NCBI RefSeq assembly: GCF_028898945.1
Contig: NZ_CP118607.1
Coordinates: 5,752,001 to 5,816,000, forward strand
Direction: 5' to 3'
From: Pseudomonas sp. PSKL.D1
GTDB lineage: Bacteria; Pseudomonadota; Gammaproteobacteria; Pseudomonadales; Pseudomonadaceae
DNA: 64,000 nucleotides
The notes beneath the pieces are model-generated. The model saw only the letters and a program-made list of their open reading frames with translations, searched no databases and was not told the origin of the DNA. Shown here one piece after another: positions 49,919 through 58,991 of the stretch; positions within the stretch are counted from its first letter, which is position 1, and every line of letters starts with the position of its first letter. The position numbers were made by a program, and so were the translations under genes.

Positions 49919-49936
49919 CTGTCACACAGCTGCAAT
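49919..49936 (+). promoter_or_regulatory. Pho box upstream of phoB
   Basis: CTGTCAC-ACAG-CTGCAAT are two heptamers 11 bp apart, matching the PhoB-binding repeat CTGTCAT, 53 bp before the phoB ATG. It indicates autoregulation of phoBR. Confidence 0.72.
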
Positions 49937-49989
49937 AATTCCGTTATCTAATGCGGGCCAGACACGATTATCCAGGAGAGGTTTTGAGC

Positions 49990-50679
49990 ATGGTTGGCAG
50001 AAACATTCTGATCGTCGACGACGAAGCACCCATTCGCGAGATGATCGCCGTTGCCCTGGAAATGGCCGGCTATGACTGCCTGGAAGCCGAAAACTCCCAA
50101 CAGGCCCACGCGATCATCGTCGACCGCAAGCCGGACCTGATCCTGCTCGACTGGATGCTGCCGGGCACTTCCGGCATCGAGTTGGCCCGCCGCCTCAAGC
50201 GCGACGAGCTGACTGGCGACATCCCGATCATCATGCTCACCGCCAAAGGTGAAGAAGACAACAAGATCCAGGGTCTGGAAGTGGGCGCTGACGACTACAT
50301 TACCAAGCCCTTCTCGCCCCGCGAGCTGGTGGCCCGGCTGAAGGCCGTATTGCGCCGCACCGGCCCGAACGACAGCGAGGCACCGATCGAAGTGGGCGGG
50401 CTGCTGCTGGACCCAATCAGCCACCGCGTGACCATCGATGGCAAGCCGGCCGAGATGGGCCCCACCGAATACCGCCTGCTGCAGTTCTTCATGACCCATC
50501 AGGAGCGCGCCTACACCCGTGGCCAGTTGCTCGACCAGGTCTGGGGCGGCAACGTATATGTCGAGGAGCGCACTGTCGATGTGCACATCCGCCGGCTGCG
50601 CAAGGCACTGGGTGAAGCCTACGAAAATCTGGTACAAACCGTCCGGGGCACTGGCTATCGCTTCTCGACCAAAAGCTGA
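49990..50679 (+). CDS. phoB: Phosphate regulon response regulator PhoB
   Basis: A 229-residue OmpR-type regulator. The receiver domain has the phospho-acceptor aspartate in [13 protein letters not shown] (about residue 54) and the signalling lysine in [12 protein letters not shown] (about residue 106). The C-terminal winged helix covers about residues 130-229 ([18 protein letters not shown]). It binds Pho boxes and activates phosphate-scavenging genes. ATG at 49990 is used, 9 bases after AGGAGAG; TTG at 49984 is too close. Confidence 0.97.
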   Translation: MVGRNILIVDDEAPIREMIAVALEMAGYDCLEAENSQQAHAIIVDRKPDLILLDWMLPGTSGIELARRLKRDELTGDIPIIMLTAKGEEDNKIQGLEVGADDYITKPFSPRELVARLKAVLRRTGPNDSEAPIEVGGLLLDPISHRVTIDGKPAEMGPTEYRLLQFFMTHQERAYTRGQLLDQVWGGNVYVEERTVDVHIRRLRKALGEAYENLVQTVRGTGYRFSTKS

Positions 50680-50727
50680 TCGAGCACCAAAGCGCCACGC
50701 CGCACGTCGTTGTACAAGGACCGTCAC

Positions 50728-52035
50728 TTGAACCAGAACTGGCACGCGACCCTGATTCGCCACCTGTTGCTGCTGATCACCGTCTGCCTGATCGGCGGCC
50801 TGGTCAGCGGCTACTACGGCTGGAGCCTGGCCATCGGCCTGGCACTGTATCTGGGCTGGACCCTCAAGCAACTGCTGCGCCTGCATGACTGGCTGCGCAA
50901 TCACCAACCCGATGAAGCACCGCCGGACGGTTACGGCCTGTGGGGCGAGGTGTTTGACAGCATCTACCACCTGCAACGCCGCGACCAGCGCGTGCGAGGC
51001 CGCCTGCAGGCGGTGATCGACCGGGTTCAGGAATCCACTGCCGCCCTGCGCGATGCAGTGATCATGCTCGACAGCGACGGCAACCTGGAATGGTGGAACC
51101 GCGCCGCAGAAACCCTGCTGGGGTTCAAAACCCCACAGGATGGCGGGCAGCCGGTCACCAACCTGGTGCGCCACCCCCGTTTCAAGGAGTACTTCGAGTC
51201 GGAAAACTACGCGGAACCGCTGGAGATCCCCTCCCCGATCAACGACCGCCTGCGCGTTCAGTTGCACCTGACCCGCTACGGCAACAATGAACACCTGATG
51301 CTGGTGCGCGATGTCACCCGCATCCACCAGCTGGAGCAGATGCGCAAGGACTTCGTGGCCAACGTATCGCATGAGTTGCGCACGCCGCTAACGGTAATCA
51401 CCGGCTACCTGGAAACCCTGCTGGACAACGTCGAGGACGTGAACCCCCGCTGGGCCCGTGCACTGCAGCAGATGAGCCAGCAAGGCTCGCGCATGCAAAC
51501 CCTGCTTAACGACTTGCTGCTGCTGGCCAAGCTGGAGGCCACCGATTACCCGTCGGACAACCAGCCGGTGGCGGTCGATGCAATGCTGGCCGCCATCAAA
51601 AACGACGCTCAGGCGCTGTCGGGGCCGCGCAATCAACGCATTAGCCTGGATGCAACACCCGGGATAAAGCTCAAAGGCAGTGAATCCGAACTACGCAGCG
51701 CCTTTTCCAACCTGGTGTTCAACGCGGTCAAGTACACCCAGGATGAAGGCAACATCCGGATCCGCCTGTGGGCGGATGATCAAGGCGTGCACCTTTCGGT
51801 GCAGGATTCCGGCGTGGGTATCGATGCCAAGCATCTGCCGCGCCTGACCGAGCGGTTTTACCGGGTCGACTCCAGCCGCGCCTCCAACACCGGGGGCACG
51901 GGGCTTGGGCTGGCGATCGTCAAGCATGTGCTGATGCGCCATCGCGGCAAGCTGGAGATCAGCAGTGTGCCGGGGCATGGCAGCACCTTTACCTGTCATT
52001 TTGCACCGGCACAATTGGCCAGCAACCGGGGCTGA
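50728..52035 (+). CDS. phoR: Phosphate regulon sensor kinase PhoR
   Basis: A 435-residue membrane sensor kinase. Two N-terminal hydrophobic helices (about residues 10-48) are followed by a PAS domain (about residues 100-195, LRDAVIMLDSDGNLEWWNRAAETLLG), the phospho-accepting histidine in FVANVSHELRTPL (about residue 214) and an ATPase domain with NLVFNAVKYT, DSGVGI and GGTGLGLAIVKH. The start is TTG at 50728, 7 bases after AGGA. It follows phoB by 48 bp. It senses PstSCAB/PhoU activity. Confidence 0.95.
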   Translation: MNQNWHATLIRHLLLLITVCLIGGLVSGYYGWSLAIGLALYLGWTLKQLLRLHDWLRNHQPDEAPPDGYGLWGEVFDSIYHLQRRDQRVRGRLQAVIDRVQESTAALRDAVIMLDSDGNLEWWNRAAETLLGFKTPQDGGQPVTNLVRHPRFKEYFESENYAEPLEIPSPINDRLRVQLHLTRYGNNEHLMLVRDVTRIHQLEQMRKDFVANVSHELRTPLTVITGYLETLLDNVEDVNPRWARALQQMSQQGSRMQTLLNDLLLLAKLEATDYPSDNQPVAVDAMLAAIKNDAQALSGPRNQRISLDATPGIKLKGSESELRSAFSNLVFNAVKYTQDEGNIRIRLWADDQGVHLSVQDSGVGIDAKHLPRLTERFYRVDSSRASNTGGTGLGLAIVKHVLMRHRGKLEISSVPGHGSTFTCHFAPAQLASNRG

Positions 52036-52087
52036 TGGCACCGGCACCCTTTGCTTTTGTAGCTTCAGCCGCTACATTGGACCCCCT

Positions 52088-52113
52088 GTGCCAGCAAAAG
52101 CTGGCACTTTATT
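52088..52113 (+). terminator. Terminator after phoR
   Basis: GTGCCAG-CAAAAG-CTGGCAC stem followed by TTTATTTT, about 55 bp past the phoR stop. Confidence 0.75.
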
Positions 52114-52152
52114 TTCTATTTCCCCAAAGACGGACCCCGTAAAAACTCCATC

Positions 52153-53493
52153 ATGGACCCTTCCCCTGGTATCAGCCTCACCTCGTTATTCGCCGATTTC
52201 GGCATGATCATCTTTGCCTTCTTCCTGGTGCTGCTCAACGGCTTCTTCGTTGCCGCCGAGTTCGCCATGGTCAAGCTGCGCTCCACTCGCGTCGAGTCCA
52301 TTGCCGAACTGCACGGCTGGCGCGGCAGCATCTTGCGCAAGGTTCACAACCAGCTCGACGCCTACCTGTCCGCCTGCCAGCTGGGTATCACCCTTGCCTC
52401 GCTGGGCCTGGGCTGGGTCGGCGAGCCGGCATTCGCGCACCTGCTCGAACCGCTGCTGGCCTACCTGGGCGTGGACTCGCCCGAGCTGATCAAGGGTGTG
52501 TCGTTCTTCGTTGCGTTCTTCGTCATCTCGTACCTGCACATCGTGGTCGGTGAACTGGCGCCCAAGTCGTGGGCGATCCGCAAACCCGAGCTGCTGTCGC
52601 TGTGGACGGCCGTGCCGTTGTACACGTTCTACTGGCTGATGTACCCGGCCATCTACCTGCTCAACGCCAGCGCCAACACCATTTTGCGTATTGCCGGCCA
52701 GGGCGAGCCGGGCCCGCACCATGAGCACCATTACAGCCGCGAAGAGCTGAAACTGATCCTGCACTCCAGCCGCGGCCAGGACCCAAGCGACCAAGGCATG
52801 CGCGTGCTGGCCTCGGCCGTGGAAATGGGCGAGCTGGAAGTGGTCGACTGGGCCAACTCGCGTGAAGACATGGTCAGCATTGATGCCCATGCGCCACTGA
52901 AGGAAATCCTCGCCCTGGTGCGGCGCCACAAGTTCAGCCGCTACCCGCTGTACGACGCCGAGCGCGAAGAGTTCACCGGGCTGCTGCACATCAAAGACCT
53001 GTTGCTGGAACTGGCCGAGCTGGAGCACCTGCCCGAAACGGTTGACCTCGAAGACCTGGCCCGGCCGCTGGAGCGGGTATCGCGGCACATGCCACTGGCC
53101 CAGCTGCTGGAGCAGTTCCGCAAGGGTGGCGCGCACTTTGTGCTGGTCGAAGAAGCCGATGGCAAGGTCATCGGCTACCTGACCATGGAAGACGTGCTGG
53201 AAGTGCTGGTGGGCGACATTCAGGACGAACACCGCAAGACCGAGCGCGGCATCCTGGCCTACCAGCCTGGCAAGTTGCTGGTACGCGGTGACACGCCACT
53301 GTTCAAGGTCGAGCGCCTGCTGGGCGTTGACCTTGACCATATCGAAGCCGAAACCCTGGCCGGTCTCATCTACGAAACGCTCAAGCGCGTGCCCGAAGAA
53401 GAGGAAGTGCTGGAAGTCGAAGGCCTGCGCATCATCATCAAGAAGATGAAAGGGCCGAAGATCGTGCTGGCCAAGGTGCTCAAACTGGATTGA
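52153..53493 (+). CDS. CNNM/HlyC/CorC-type transporter-associated protein (DUF21-CBS-CorC)
   Basis: A 446-residue protein. The N-terminal DUF21 domain (about residues 15-200, with four hydrophobic segments, LVLLNGFFVAAEFAMVKLR at about residue 24) is followed by two CBS domains (about residues 220-345) and a C-terminal CorC_HlyC domain (about residues 350-440). The family is linked to magnesium or cobalt efflux or resistance. It lies after phoBR but is probably its own unit, since a terminator intervenes. Confidence 0.88.
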   Translation: MDPSPGISLTSLFADFGMIIFAFFLVLLNGFFVAAEFAMVKLRSTRVESIAELHGWRGSILRKVHNQLDAYLSACQLGITLASLGLGWVGEPAFAHLLEPLLAYLGVDSPELIKGVSFFVAFFVISYLHIVVGELAPKSWAIRKPELLSLWTAVPLYTFYWLMYPAIYLLNASANTILRIAGQGEPGPHHEHHYSREELKLILHSSRGQDPSDQGMRVLASAVEMGELEVVDWANSREDMVSIDAHAPLKEILALVRRHKFSRYPLYDAEREEFTGLLHIKDLLLELAELEHLPETVDLEDLARPLERVSRHMPLAQLLEQFRKGGAHFVLVEEADGKVIGYLTMEDVLEVLVGDIQDEHRKTERGILAYQPGKLLVRGDTPLFKVERLLGVDLDHIEAETLAGLIYETLKRVPEEEEVLEVEGLRIIIKKMKGPKIVLAKVLKLD

Positions 53494-53502
53494 GCACTTG
53501 GC

Positions 53503-54405
53503 TCATGGGTTGCCGGCGGTAAAGTCCGGCAGCCCGCCGATTGGCCGGTCGAACTGGAACGGTATCGACTCCAGCGCAAAGCCCACATTGCGCTGAACCA
53601 CGAAATGCAGGTGCGGGCCGGTGCTGTTGCCGGTGTTGCCCGATTTGGCCAGTGCCTGGCCCAGCCCCACTTGCTGCCCCTCCCTCACCACCACCGAACC
53701 GCGCATCAGGTGCAGGTACACGCCCATGGTGCCGTCCGGGTGCAGGATGCGCACAAAGTTGCCTGCGGGGTTGGTGCCCCGGCCAGTCTGGTTGTTCTCG
53801 ATTTTTACCACCACGCCGGCCCGCGCCGCGATGATCGGCGTGCCCTCAGGCATGGCTATGTCCATGGCATAGCGCCCCTTGGCGCCAAAATGGCTGAAGC
53901 GCCCATTGGGCCCTTGGGTGAGCCGGAATGGCCCGCCTTTCCACGGGAATGGATACCGATAGCCTTGGGAGCGCTGAACAGGGTCACCCATGGCGTACTG
54001 AAACTTGCTGGCGTACTTCAAAGGCCCGCCCGGAGCGGCCAGCACCGAGCTGAGCACCTTGGTAGAACGCGGCCCCACCACACTGCGTACAATACGCGGG
54101 GCATTGCCGCCAAAGGCGTTGGCAAGCTTGTCGATGCGCAACTCGACCTCCATCGGTACGTACAGGTCGTTACGCACAAAAAAACGCACACCACCGGGGA
54201 ACGGCTCGGTTTGCAGGCGCACCTGGCCATCAACCCGCTCCAACATGGGCTCGCGTAGCGTGAACGTCTTGGCACCGGGGCTGGGGCGGTCCGAGTAGGA
54301 CACCACACCAAAATCATCGGTGGTTCTGTAGAGGGTCATGCCGAAGCTCGACACCGAGGCCGAAAGCAAGGCACAGCACAGCAGCAAGCGGGCGGCGGCG
54401 GGCAT
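53503..54405 (-). CDS. M23 family metallopeptidase, LytM-like
   Basis: A 300-residue exported protein with a signal peptide (LLLCCALLSASVSSFG, about residues 7-22). The LytM/peptidase M23 domain occupies about residues 165-285, with the zinc ligands in HFGAKGRYAMDIAMPEG (His about 171, Asp about 180) and PHLHFVVQ (about residue 265). It probably cuts peptidoglycan cross-links. The N-terminal 140 residues are beta-rich and unassigned. It lies convergently with the CNNM gene. Confidence 0.85.
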   Translation of the reverse strand: MPAAARLLLCCALLSASVSSFGMTLYRTTDDFGVVSYSDRPSPGAKTFTLREPMLERVDGQVRLQTEPFPGGVRFFVRNDLYVPMEVELRIDKLANAFGGNAPRIVRSVVGPRSTKVLSSVLAAPGGPLKYASKFQYAMGDPVQRSQGYRYPFPWKGGPFRLTQGPNGRFSHFGAKGRYAMDIAMPEGTPIIAARAGVVVKIENNQTGRGTNPAGNFVRILHPDGTMGVYLHLMRGSVVVREGQQVGLGQALAKSGNTGNSTGPHLHFVVQRNVGFALESIPFQFDRPIGGLPDFTAGNP

Positions 54406-54512
54406 GATAGTGGCTTTTTGACAGTTGTGATCTGTCGAAGCCTAGCAGCCCGTTTTGAGAGCGGTACGACAGTTGGTCGGGTCGCCGCACCATCACTCAA
54501 ACAGCTGGATAA

Positions 54513-55412
54513 TCAGGCGCCAGGGGTAAAGTGCTTTTGCGCGGTGCCGCGGGCGATCAGGCGCGACAGGTAATCCAGCTTCTGGGCATCCTGGTCGACG
54601 AACTTGAACGTCAGTTGCAGCCAGTCGCTTTCAGGCTTGGGCTCCAGTGCCGCAACGGCATGCAGGTAGCCGTTGAGCCGTGCGACCTCCGCGTTCTCGC
54701 CTTGCTCCAGGTCCAGCACAGCGCCTTCAAGCACCTGCGGCAGTGCTGCACTGCGACGCACCACCAGCAACGCTTCCTTCAGGCTCAGCGCCTTGATCAC
54801 GCAGGCTTGGGTGCCACTGGCCAGGCGCAGCTGGCCCTGGCCACGGCCAGTCTGGGCAGCGGCTGCAGCGGCTGATTGCGGGGGCGGTGCATTGAGCAAA
54901 GGCTTGGCAACTGCGGCGGCAGGCGCCACTTTGACGGCCTCGGGCTTACCGCCGGTCAAAGCGCTCAACGAATCATTGGCAAACGCCGAGTTTACCCGCG
55001 CCGGGCCACCTGCCATCAGGCTTTCCAGCTTGCCGATCTTGGTCAGGGCCTTCTTCACCTTGGTCAGCAACTGCTCATTGGTGAATGGCTTGCCGACGAA
55101 GTCGGAAACGCCGGCCTGGATGGCCTGGATCACGTTCTCCTTGTCACCACGGCTGGTGACCATGATGAACTGCATGCTCTTCATTTCAGGTTGCTGGCGG
55201 CACCAGGTAAGCAATTCCAGGCCCGTCATTTCAGGCATTTCCCAGTCGCACAGAACCAGGTCGAACGCCTCCTTACTCAGCATGGCCATCGCCTTACGGC
55301 CGTTTACGGCATCTTCGATGACCATGCCCGGGAAGGCATTGCGCAGGCACTTCCTGACCAGGTCACGGATGAACGGGGCGTCATCCACAACCAGCACATT
55401 CACTTTACTCAT
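54513..55412 (-). CDS. Response regulator with CheY-type receiver and PilZ-like C-terminus
   Basis: A 299-residue protein. The receiver domain (about residues 1-122) carries VLVVDDAPFIRD, the acceptor aspartate in LVLCDWEMPEMTG (about residue 55) and VGKPFTNEQLL. An alanine-rich linker (about residues 150-200) leads to a C-terminal region (about residues 205-299) with a PilZ-like ending (LTFKFVDQDAQKLDYLSRLI). The PilZ RxxxR c-di-GMP motif is not seen, so this is a degenerate PilZ or another fold. The ATG at 55412 follows AGAGGAG. It sits between phoU and the peptidase gene with no kinase partner nearby. Confidence 0.8.
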   Translation of the reverse strand: MSKVNVLVVDDAPFIRDLVRKCLRNAFPGMVIEDAVNGRKAMAMLSKEAFDLVLCDWEMPEMTGLELLTWCRQQPEMKSMQFIMVTSRGDKENVIQAIQAGVSDFVGKPFTNEQLLTKVKKALTKIGKLESLMAGGPARVNSAFANDSLSALTGGKPEAVKVAPAAAVAKPLLNAPPPQSAAAAAAQTGRGQGQLRLASGTQACVIKALSLKEALLVVRRSAALPQVLEGAVLDLEQGENAEVARLNGYLHAVAALEPKPESDWLQLTFKFVDQDAQKLDYLSRLIARGTAQKHFTPGA

Positions 55413-55528
55413 CGATACTCCTCTTGAATCCCGACTGGCCAACCGCTCAACGGTGGCCACTTGCCAATGCCTGGGTCACGCCGGGACTGCTTCGCATCGT
55501 TCGCGGGTGCCTGCTGGTTGCTCTGCCA

Positions 55529-55561
55529 CAAACGAAAACGCCCGGCCAAAGCCGGGCGTTA
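55529..55561 (-). terminator. Terminator of the pst-phoU operon
   Basis: Read leftward, AACGCCCGGC-TTTG-GCCGGGCGTT is followed by TTCGTTT, 17 bp past the phoU stop. Confidence 0.9.
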
Positions 55562-55577
55562 AAGCTCGGGAGCAAAC

Positions 55578-56336
55578 TTATTTATCGTCCGGTTCGGCAG
55601 GAACATTAGCCTTTTCAGCAGTGCCTTCGACTTCCGCCTTCATACGCTTGAGGCCCATGTGGCGCACGTCTGTACCGCGCACCAGATAAATCACCAGCTC
55701 GGAGATGTTGCGCGCGTGGTCGCCGATGCGCTCCAGCGAGCGCAGGGCCCAAATCACGCTCAGTACCCGCGAGATCGAACGCGGGTCTTCCATCATGTAG
55801 GTCACCAGCTCGCGCAGGGCGGTTTTGTACTCACGGTCGATGGTCTTGTCGTACTGGGCCACCGACAACGCCAGGTCCGCGTCGAAGCGGGCAAAGGCGT
55901 CAAGGGCATCACGCACCATGTTGCGCACCTGGTCGCCGATGTGGCGCACTTCCACGTAGCCACGTGGCGACTCGCCTTCCTCGCACAGCTGGATGGCCCG
56001 GCGGGCAATCTTGGTCGACTCGTCGCCAATGCGCTCCAGGTCGATCACCGACTTGGAAATACTGATGATCAAGCGCAGGTCGGAAGCCGCCGGCTGGCGA
56101 CGCGCGAGGATGCGCACGCATTCCTCGTCGATGTTGCGCTCCATCTGGTTGATTTGCTCGTCGACCTCGCGTACCTGCTGAGCCAGGCCCGAATCGGCCT
56201 CGATCAAGGCGGTAACAGCGTCGTTCACCTGTTTCTCGACCAGGCCACCCATCGCCAACAAGTGGCTGCGGACCTCTTCGAGTTCGGCGTTGAATTGCTG
56301 TGAAATATGGTGCGTAAGGCTTTCTTTGTTGATCAT
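55578..56336 (-). CDS. phoU: Phosphate signalling protein PhoU
   Basis: A 252-residue all-helical protein with the two PhoU repeats, each with E/DxxxD metal-binding elements: DLRLIISISKSVIDLERIGDESTKIA (about residues 85-110) and RVLSVIWALRSLERIGDHARNISE (about residues 192-215). It keeps PhoR in its phosphatase state when phosphate is plentiful and restrains Pst. The ATG at 56336 starts MINKESLTHH. It is last in the operon pstC-pstA-pstB-phoU. The tail (about residues 238-252) is acidic and longer than in E. coli. Confidence 0.95.
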   Translation of the reverse strand: MINKESLTHHISQQFNAELEEVRSHLLAMGGLVEKQVNDAVTALIEADSGLAQQVREVDEQINQMERNIDEECVRILARRQPAASDLRLIISISKSVIDLERIGDESTKIARRAIQLCEEGESPRGYVEVRHIGDQVRNMVRDALDAFARFDADLALSVAQYDKTIDREYKTALRELVTYMMEDPRSISRVLSVIWALRSLERIGDHARNISELVIYLVRGTDVRHMGLKRMKAEVEGTAEKANVPAEPDDK

Positions 56337-56397
56337 CGTTTCGCTCCGCGAAGCAGCTGCAAGCTTCAAATGGTTCGTGTCTGTCCCTGGCTTGTGC

Positions 56398-57231
56398 TTA
56401 GCCGTAGCGACCGGTGATGTAATCCTCGGTCTGCTTCTTCGCCGGGTTGGTGAACAGGGTGTCGGTATCACCGAATTCGACCAGTTTGCCCATGTACATG
56501 AACGCCGTGTAGTCCGAAACACGGGCGGCCTGCTGCATGTTGTGGGTCACGATAACGATGGTGTACTTGGATTTCAGTTCGTAGATCAGCTCTTCGACTT
56601 TCAGCGTCGAGATCGGGTCCAGTGCCGAGCACGGCTCGTCGAGCAGCAGTACTTCCGGCTCAACGGCGATGGTACGGGCGATCACCAGGCGCTGTTGCTG
56701 GCCACCGGACAGGCCAAGCGCCGACTCGTGCAAGCGGTCCTTGACCTCATCCCACAACGCAGCCCCCTTCAATGCCCACTCCACGGCTTCGTCCAGCGTG
56801 CGCTTCTTGTTGATGCCCTGAATCCGCAGGCCATAAACCACGTTCTCGTAGATGGTCTTGGGGAACGGGTTGGGTTTCTGGAACACCATGCCCACGCGGC
56901 GACGCAGCTCGGCCACGTCTTCGCCTTTGCGGTAGATGTTGTTGCCGTAAAGGTTGATGGCGCCTTCCACACGGCAACCGTCAACCAGGTCGTTCATGCG
57001 GTTGAAAGTACGCAGCAGGGTGGACTTGCCGCAGCCAGACGGGCCGATGAAGGCGGTCACGCGCTGCTTGGGGATGTTCATGCTGACATCGAACAAGGCC
57101 TGCTTGTCGCCGTAGAACAGGCTCAGGCCAGGCACTTCGATGGCCACGGTTTCTTCTGCCAGGCGCAGGCTTTGCTTGTCGCGACCCAGGGCAGACATGT
57201 CGATGCCGTGAGTATGGGATTCTTGCTGCAT
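56398..57231 (-). CDS. pstB: Phosphate ABC transporter ATP-binding protein
   Basis: A 277-residue ATPase. Walker A is [12 protein letters not shown] (about residues 64-75), the signature [13 protein letters not shown] (about residues 174-186), and Walker [14 protein letters not shown] (about residues 194-206). An N-terminal extension of about 30 residues precedes the ABC domain. The start ATG at 57231 has GGAG 6 bases upstream; the ATG at 57243 overlaps that site. It powers phosphate uptake with PstA and PstC. Confidence 0.95.
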   Translation of the reverse strand: MQQESHTHGIDMSALGRDKQSLRLAEETVAIEVPGLSLFYGDKQALFDVSMNIPKQRVTAFIGPSGCGKSTLLRTFNRMNDLVDGCRVEGAINLYGNNIYRKGEDVAELRRRVGMVFQKPNPFPKTIYENVVYGLRIQGINKKRTLDEAVEWALKGAALWDEVKDRLHESALGLSGGQQQRLVIARTIAVEPEVLLLDEPCSALDPISTLKVEELIYELKSKYTIVIVTHNMQQAARVSDYTAFMYMGKLVEFGDTDTLFTNPAKKQTEDYITGRYG

Positions 57232-57266
57232 GGTCAACTCCATACGCTATCAAGTCGTTTCAAAGG

Positions 57267-57287
57267 GCCGCCCGGCTCACGGGCGGC
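57267..57287 (-). other. Intercistronic hairpin between pstA and pstB
   Basis: GCCGCCC-GGCTCAC-GGGCGGC, a 7-bp GC stem in the 72-bp pstA-pstB gap. Without a T-run it is more likely an mRNA processing or stability element than a terminator. Confidence 0.45.
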
Positions 57288-57303
57288 ACGCTTGTAATCA
57301 GGG

Positions 57304-58974
57304 TCAGCTGTCGAGGGCCTTGTACTTCTCGCGCAGGTGGTTACGGATCCACACCGCCGAGAGGTTAAGGGTGGCGATTACCATCACCAGCAGCAATGCG
57401 GTGGCGTACACCAGCGGCCGCGCAGCCTCGACGTTCGGGCTCTGGAAGCCGACATCGTAGATGTGGAAGCCCAGGTGCATGATCTTCTGGTCCAGGTGCA
57501 GGTACGGGTAGTTACCGTCCACCGGCAGCGACGGGGCCAGCTTGACCACACCCACCAGCATCAACGGCGCCACTTCACCGGCGGCGCGTGCCACGGCGAG
57601 GATCATGCCGGTCATCATGGCCGGGCTGGCCATCGGCAGTACAATCTTCCACAAGGTCTCGGCCTTGGTCGCACCCAGCGCCAGCGAGCCCTCACGCACA
57701 GTGCGCGGAATACGCGCCAGGCCTTCCTCGGTCGCAACGATCACCACAGGCACGGCCAGCAGGGCCAGGGTCAGCGAAGCCCACAGCAGGCCAGGCGTAC
57801 CCAAGGTAGGCGCCGGCAGCGACTCCGGGAAGAACAAGCGGTCGATTGAGCCGCCCAACACGTAGACGAAGAAGCCCAGGCCGAACACGCCATACACGAT
57901 CGCCGGAACACCGGCCAGGTTGTTCACCGCAATACGGATCAGGCGAGTCACCGGGCCCTGCCTGGCGTATTCGCGCAGGTAAACCGCTGCCAGTACACCG
58001 AACGGGGTAACGATCACGGCCATGATCAGGGTCATCATCACGGTACCGAAGATGGCCGGGAAGATACCGCCCTCGGTATTGGCTTCACGCGGGTCGTCGC
58101 TGAGGAACTCCCACACCTTGGCAACGTAGGCCCCCATCTTGGCGAACCCGGACATGGCGTTCGGCTGGATGGCGTGTACTACCTTGCTCAGGTTGACCTC
58201 GGTTTCACGCCCGTTACCGTCGCGAACCACGATGCTGTCACGGGCAAACGCCTGGTGCAGGCCGGTCAGTCGATCTTCGATAGCCTTGTAACGGCTGTTC
58301 AGCTCTGCACGTTCAGCGTCCATGTCAGCCTGGGCGGCGGCGTCCAGCTTGCCTTCCAGTTCCAGCTTGCGGCCGTGCAGGCGCAGGCGCTCAAGGCCAT
58401 GGTTGATGGCACCGATGTCCTTTTTCTCGAGGCTCTGCAGTTCGCTGTTGAACTGGTTGGCGCGCTTGAGGCGGGCCTGCAGTTCGTTCCAGGCGGCCGG
58501 CCCTGTTGCTACTACGCGGCCTTCTTCCTTGATGCTGACCAGGTAGCCGTAGAAGTTGCCCCATTCACGGCGCTCCAGGGCAATCAGGTCTGCCGGGCGC
58601 TGTTCATCGACCAGCCAGTCGCCAACCACCCAGGTGAAATCGCTACCGTTAAGGTCGCGGTTACCCACCTTGATCAGCTCACGGGTCATGAACTCCGGGC
58701 CTTCATCAGGTACTGGCAAGCCAGCACCTTTCAAGCGCGCCCGAGGTACCTCTTCCTTCTGTACCACTTCACCGACCACAACATGGTCTGCCTGGCCCGG
58801 AACCTTGTAGGTGGCCTGGATCAGGTCGGCGGGCCAGAAGTGGCCCAGGCCGCGTACAGCAATCACTGCCAGCAGGCCGACGGTCATGATGACCGCCATG
58901 GCCACCGCGCCACCGCTGATCCAGACGCCTGGTGCGCCGCTCTTGAACCAGCCTTTGAGGGAATCCTTTTTCAC
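57304..58974 (-). CDS. pstA: Phosphate ABC transporter permease PstA with a large periplasmic insert
   Basis: A 556-residue permease, about 260 residues longer than E. coli PstA. One N-terminal helix (about residues 18-40) is followed by a periplasmic insert (about residues 45-300) with a charged, coiled-coil-like stretch (about residues 165-250, LQARLKRANQFNSELQSLEKK). The permease core holds the remaining five helices (about residues 310-545), including the ATPase-contact EGSLALGATKAETLWKIVLP (about residue 435). The start is GTG at 58974 behind AAGGTAGAG. It follows pstC by 17 bp. Confidence 0.92.
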   Translation of the reverse strand: MKKDSLKGWFKSGAPGVWISGGAVAMAVIMTVGLLAVIAVRGLGHFWPADLIQATYKVPGQADHVVVGEVVQKEEVPRARLKGAGLPVPDEGPEFMTRELIKVGNRDLNGSDFTWVVGDWLVDEQRPADLIALERREWGNFYGYLVSIKEEGRVVATGPAAWNELQARLKRANQFNSELQSLEKKDIGAINHGLERLRLHGRKLELEGKLDAAAQADMDAERAELNSRYKAIEDRLTGLHQAFARDSIVVRDGNGRETEVNLSKVVHAIQPNAMSGFAKMGAYVAKVWEFLSDDPREANTEGGIFPAIFGTVMMTLIMAVIVTPFGVLAAVYLREYARQGPVTRLIRIAVNNLAGVPAIVYGVFGLGFFVYVLGGSIDRLFFPESLPAPTLGTPGLLWASLTLALLAVPVVIVATEEGLARIPRTVREGSLALGATKAETLWKIVLPMASPAMMTGMILAVARAAGEVAPLMLVGVVKLAPSLPVDGNYPYLHLDQKIMHLGFHIYDVGFQSPNVEAARPLVYATALLLVMVIATLNLSAVWIRNHLREKYKALDS

Positions 58975-58991
58975 GGATCTCTACCTTTCTA

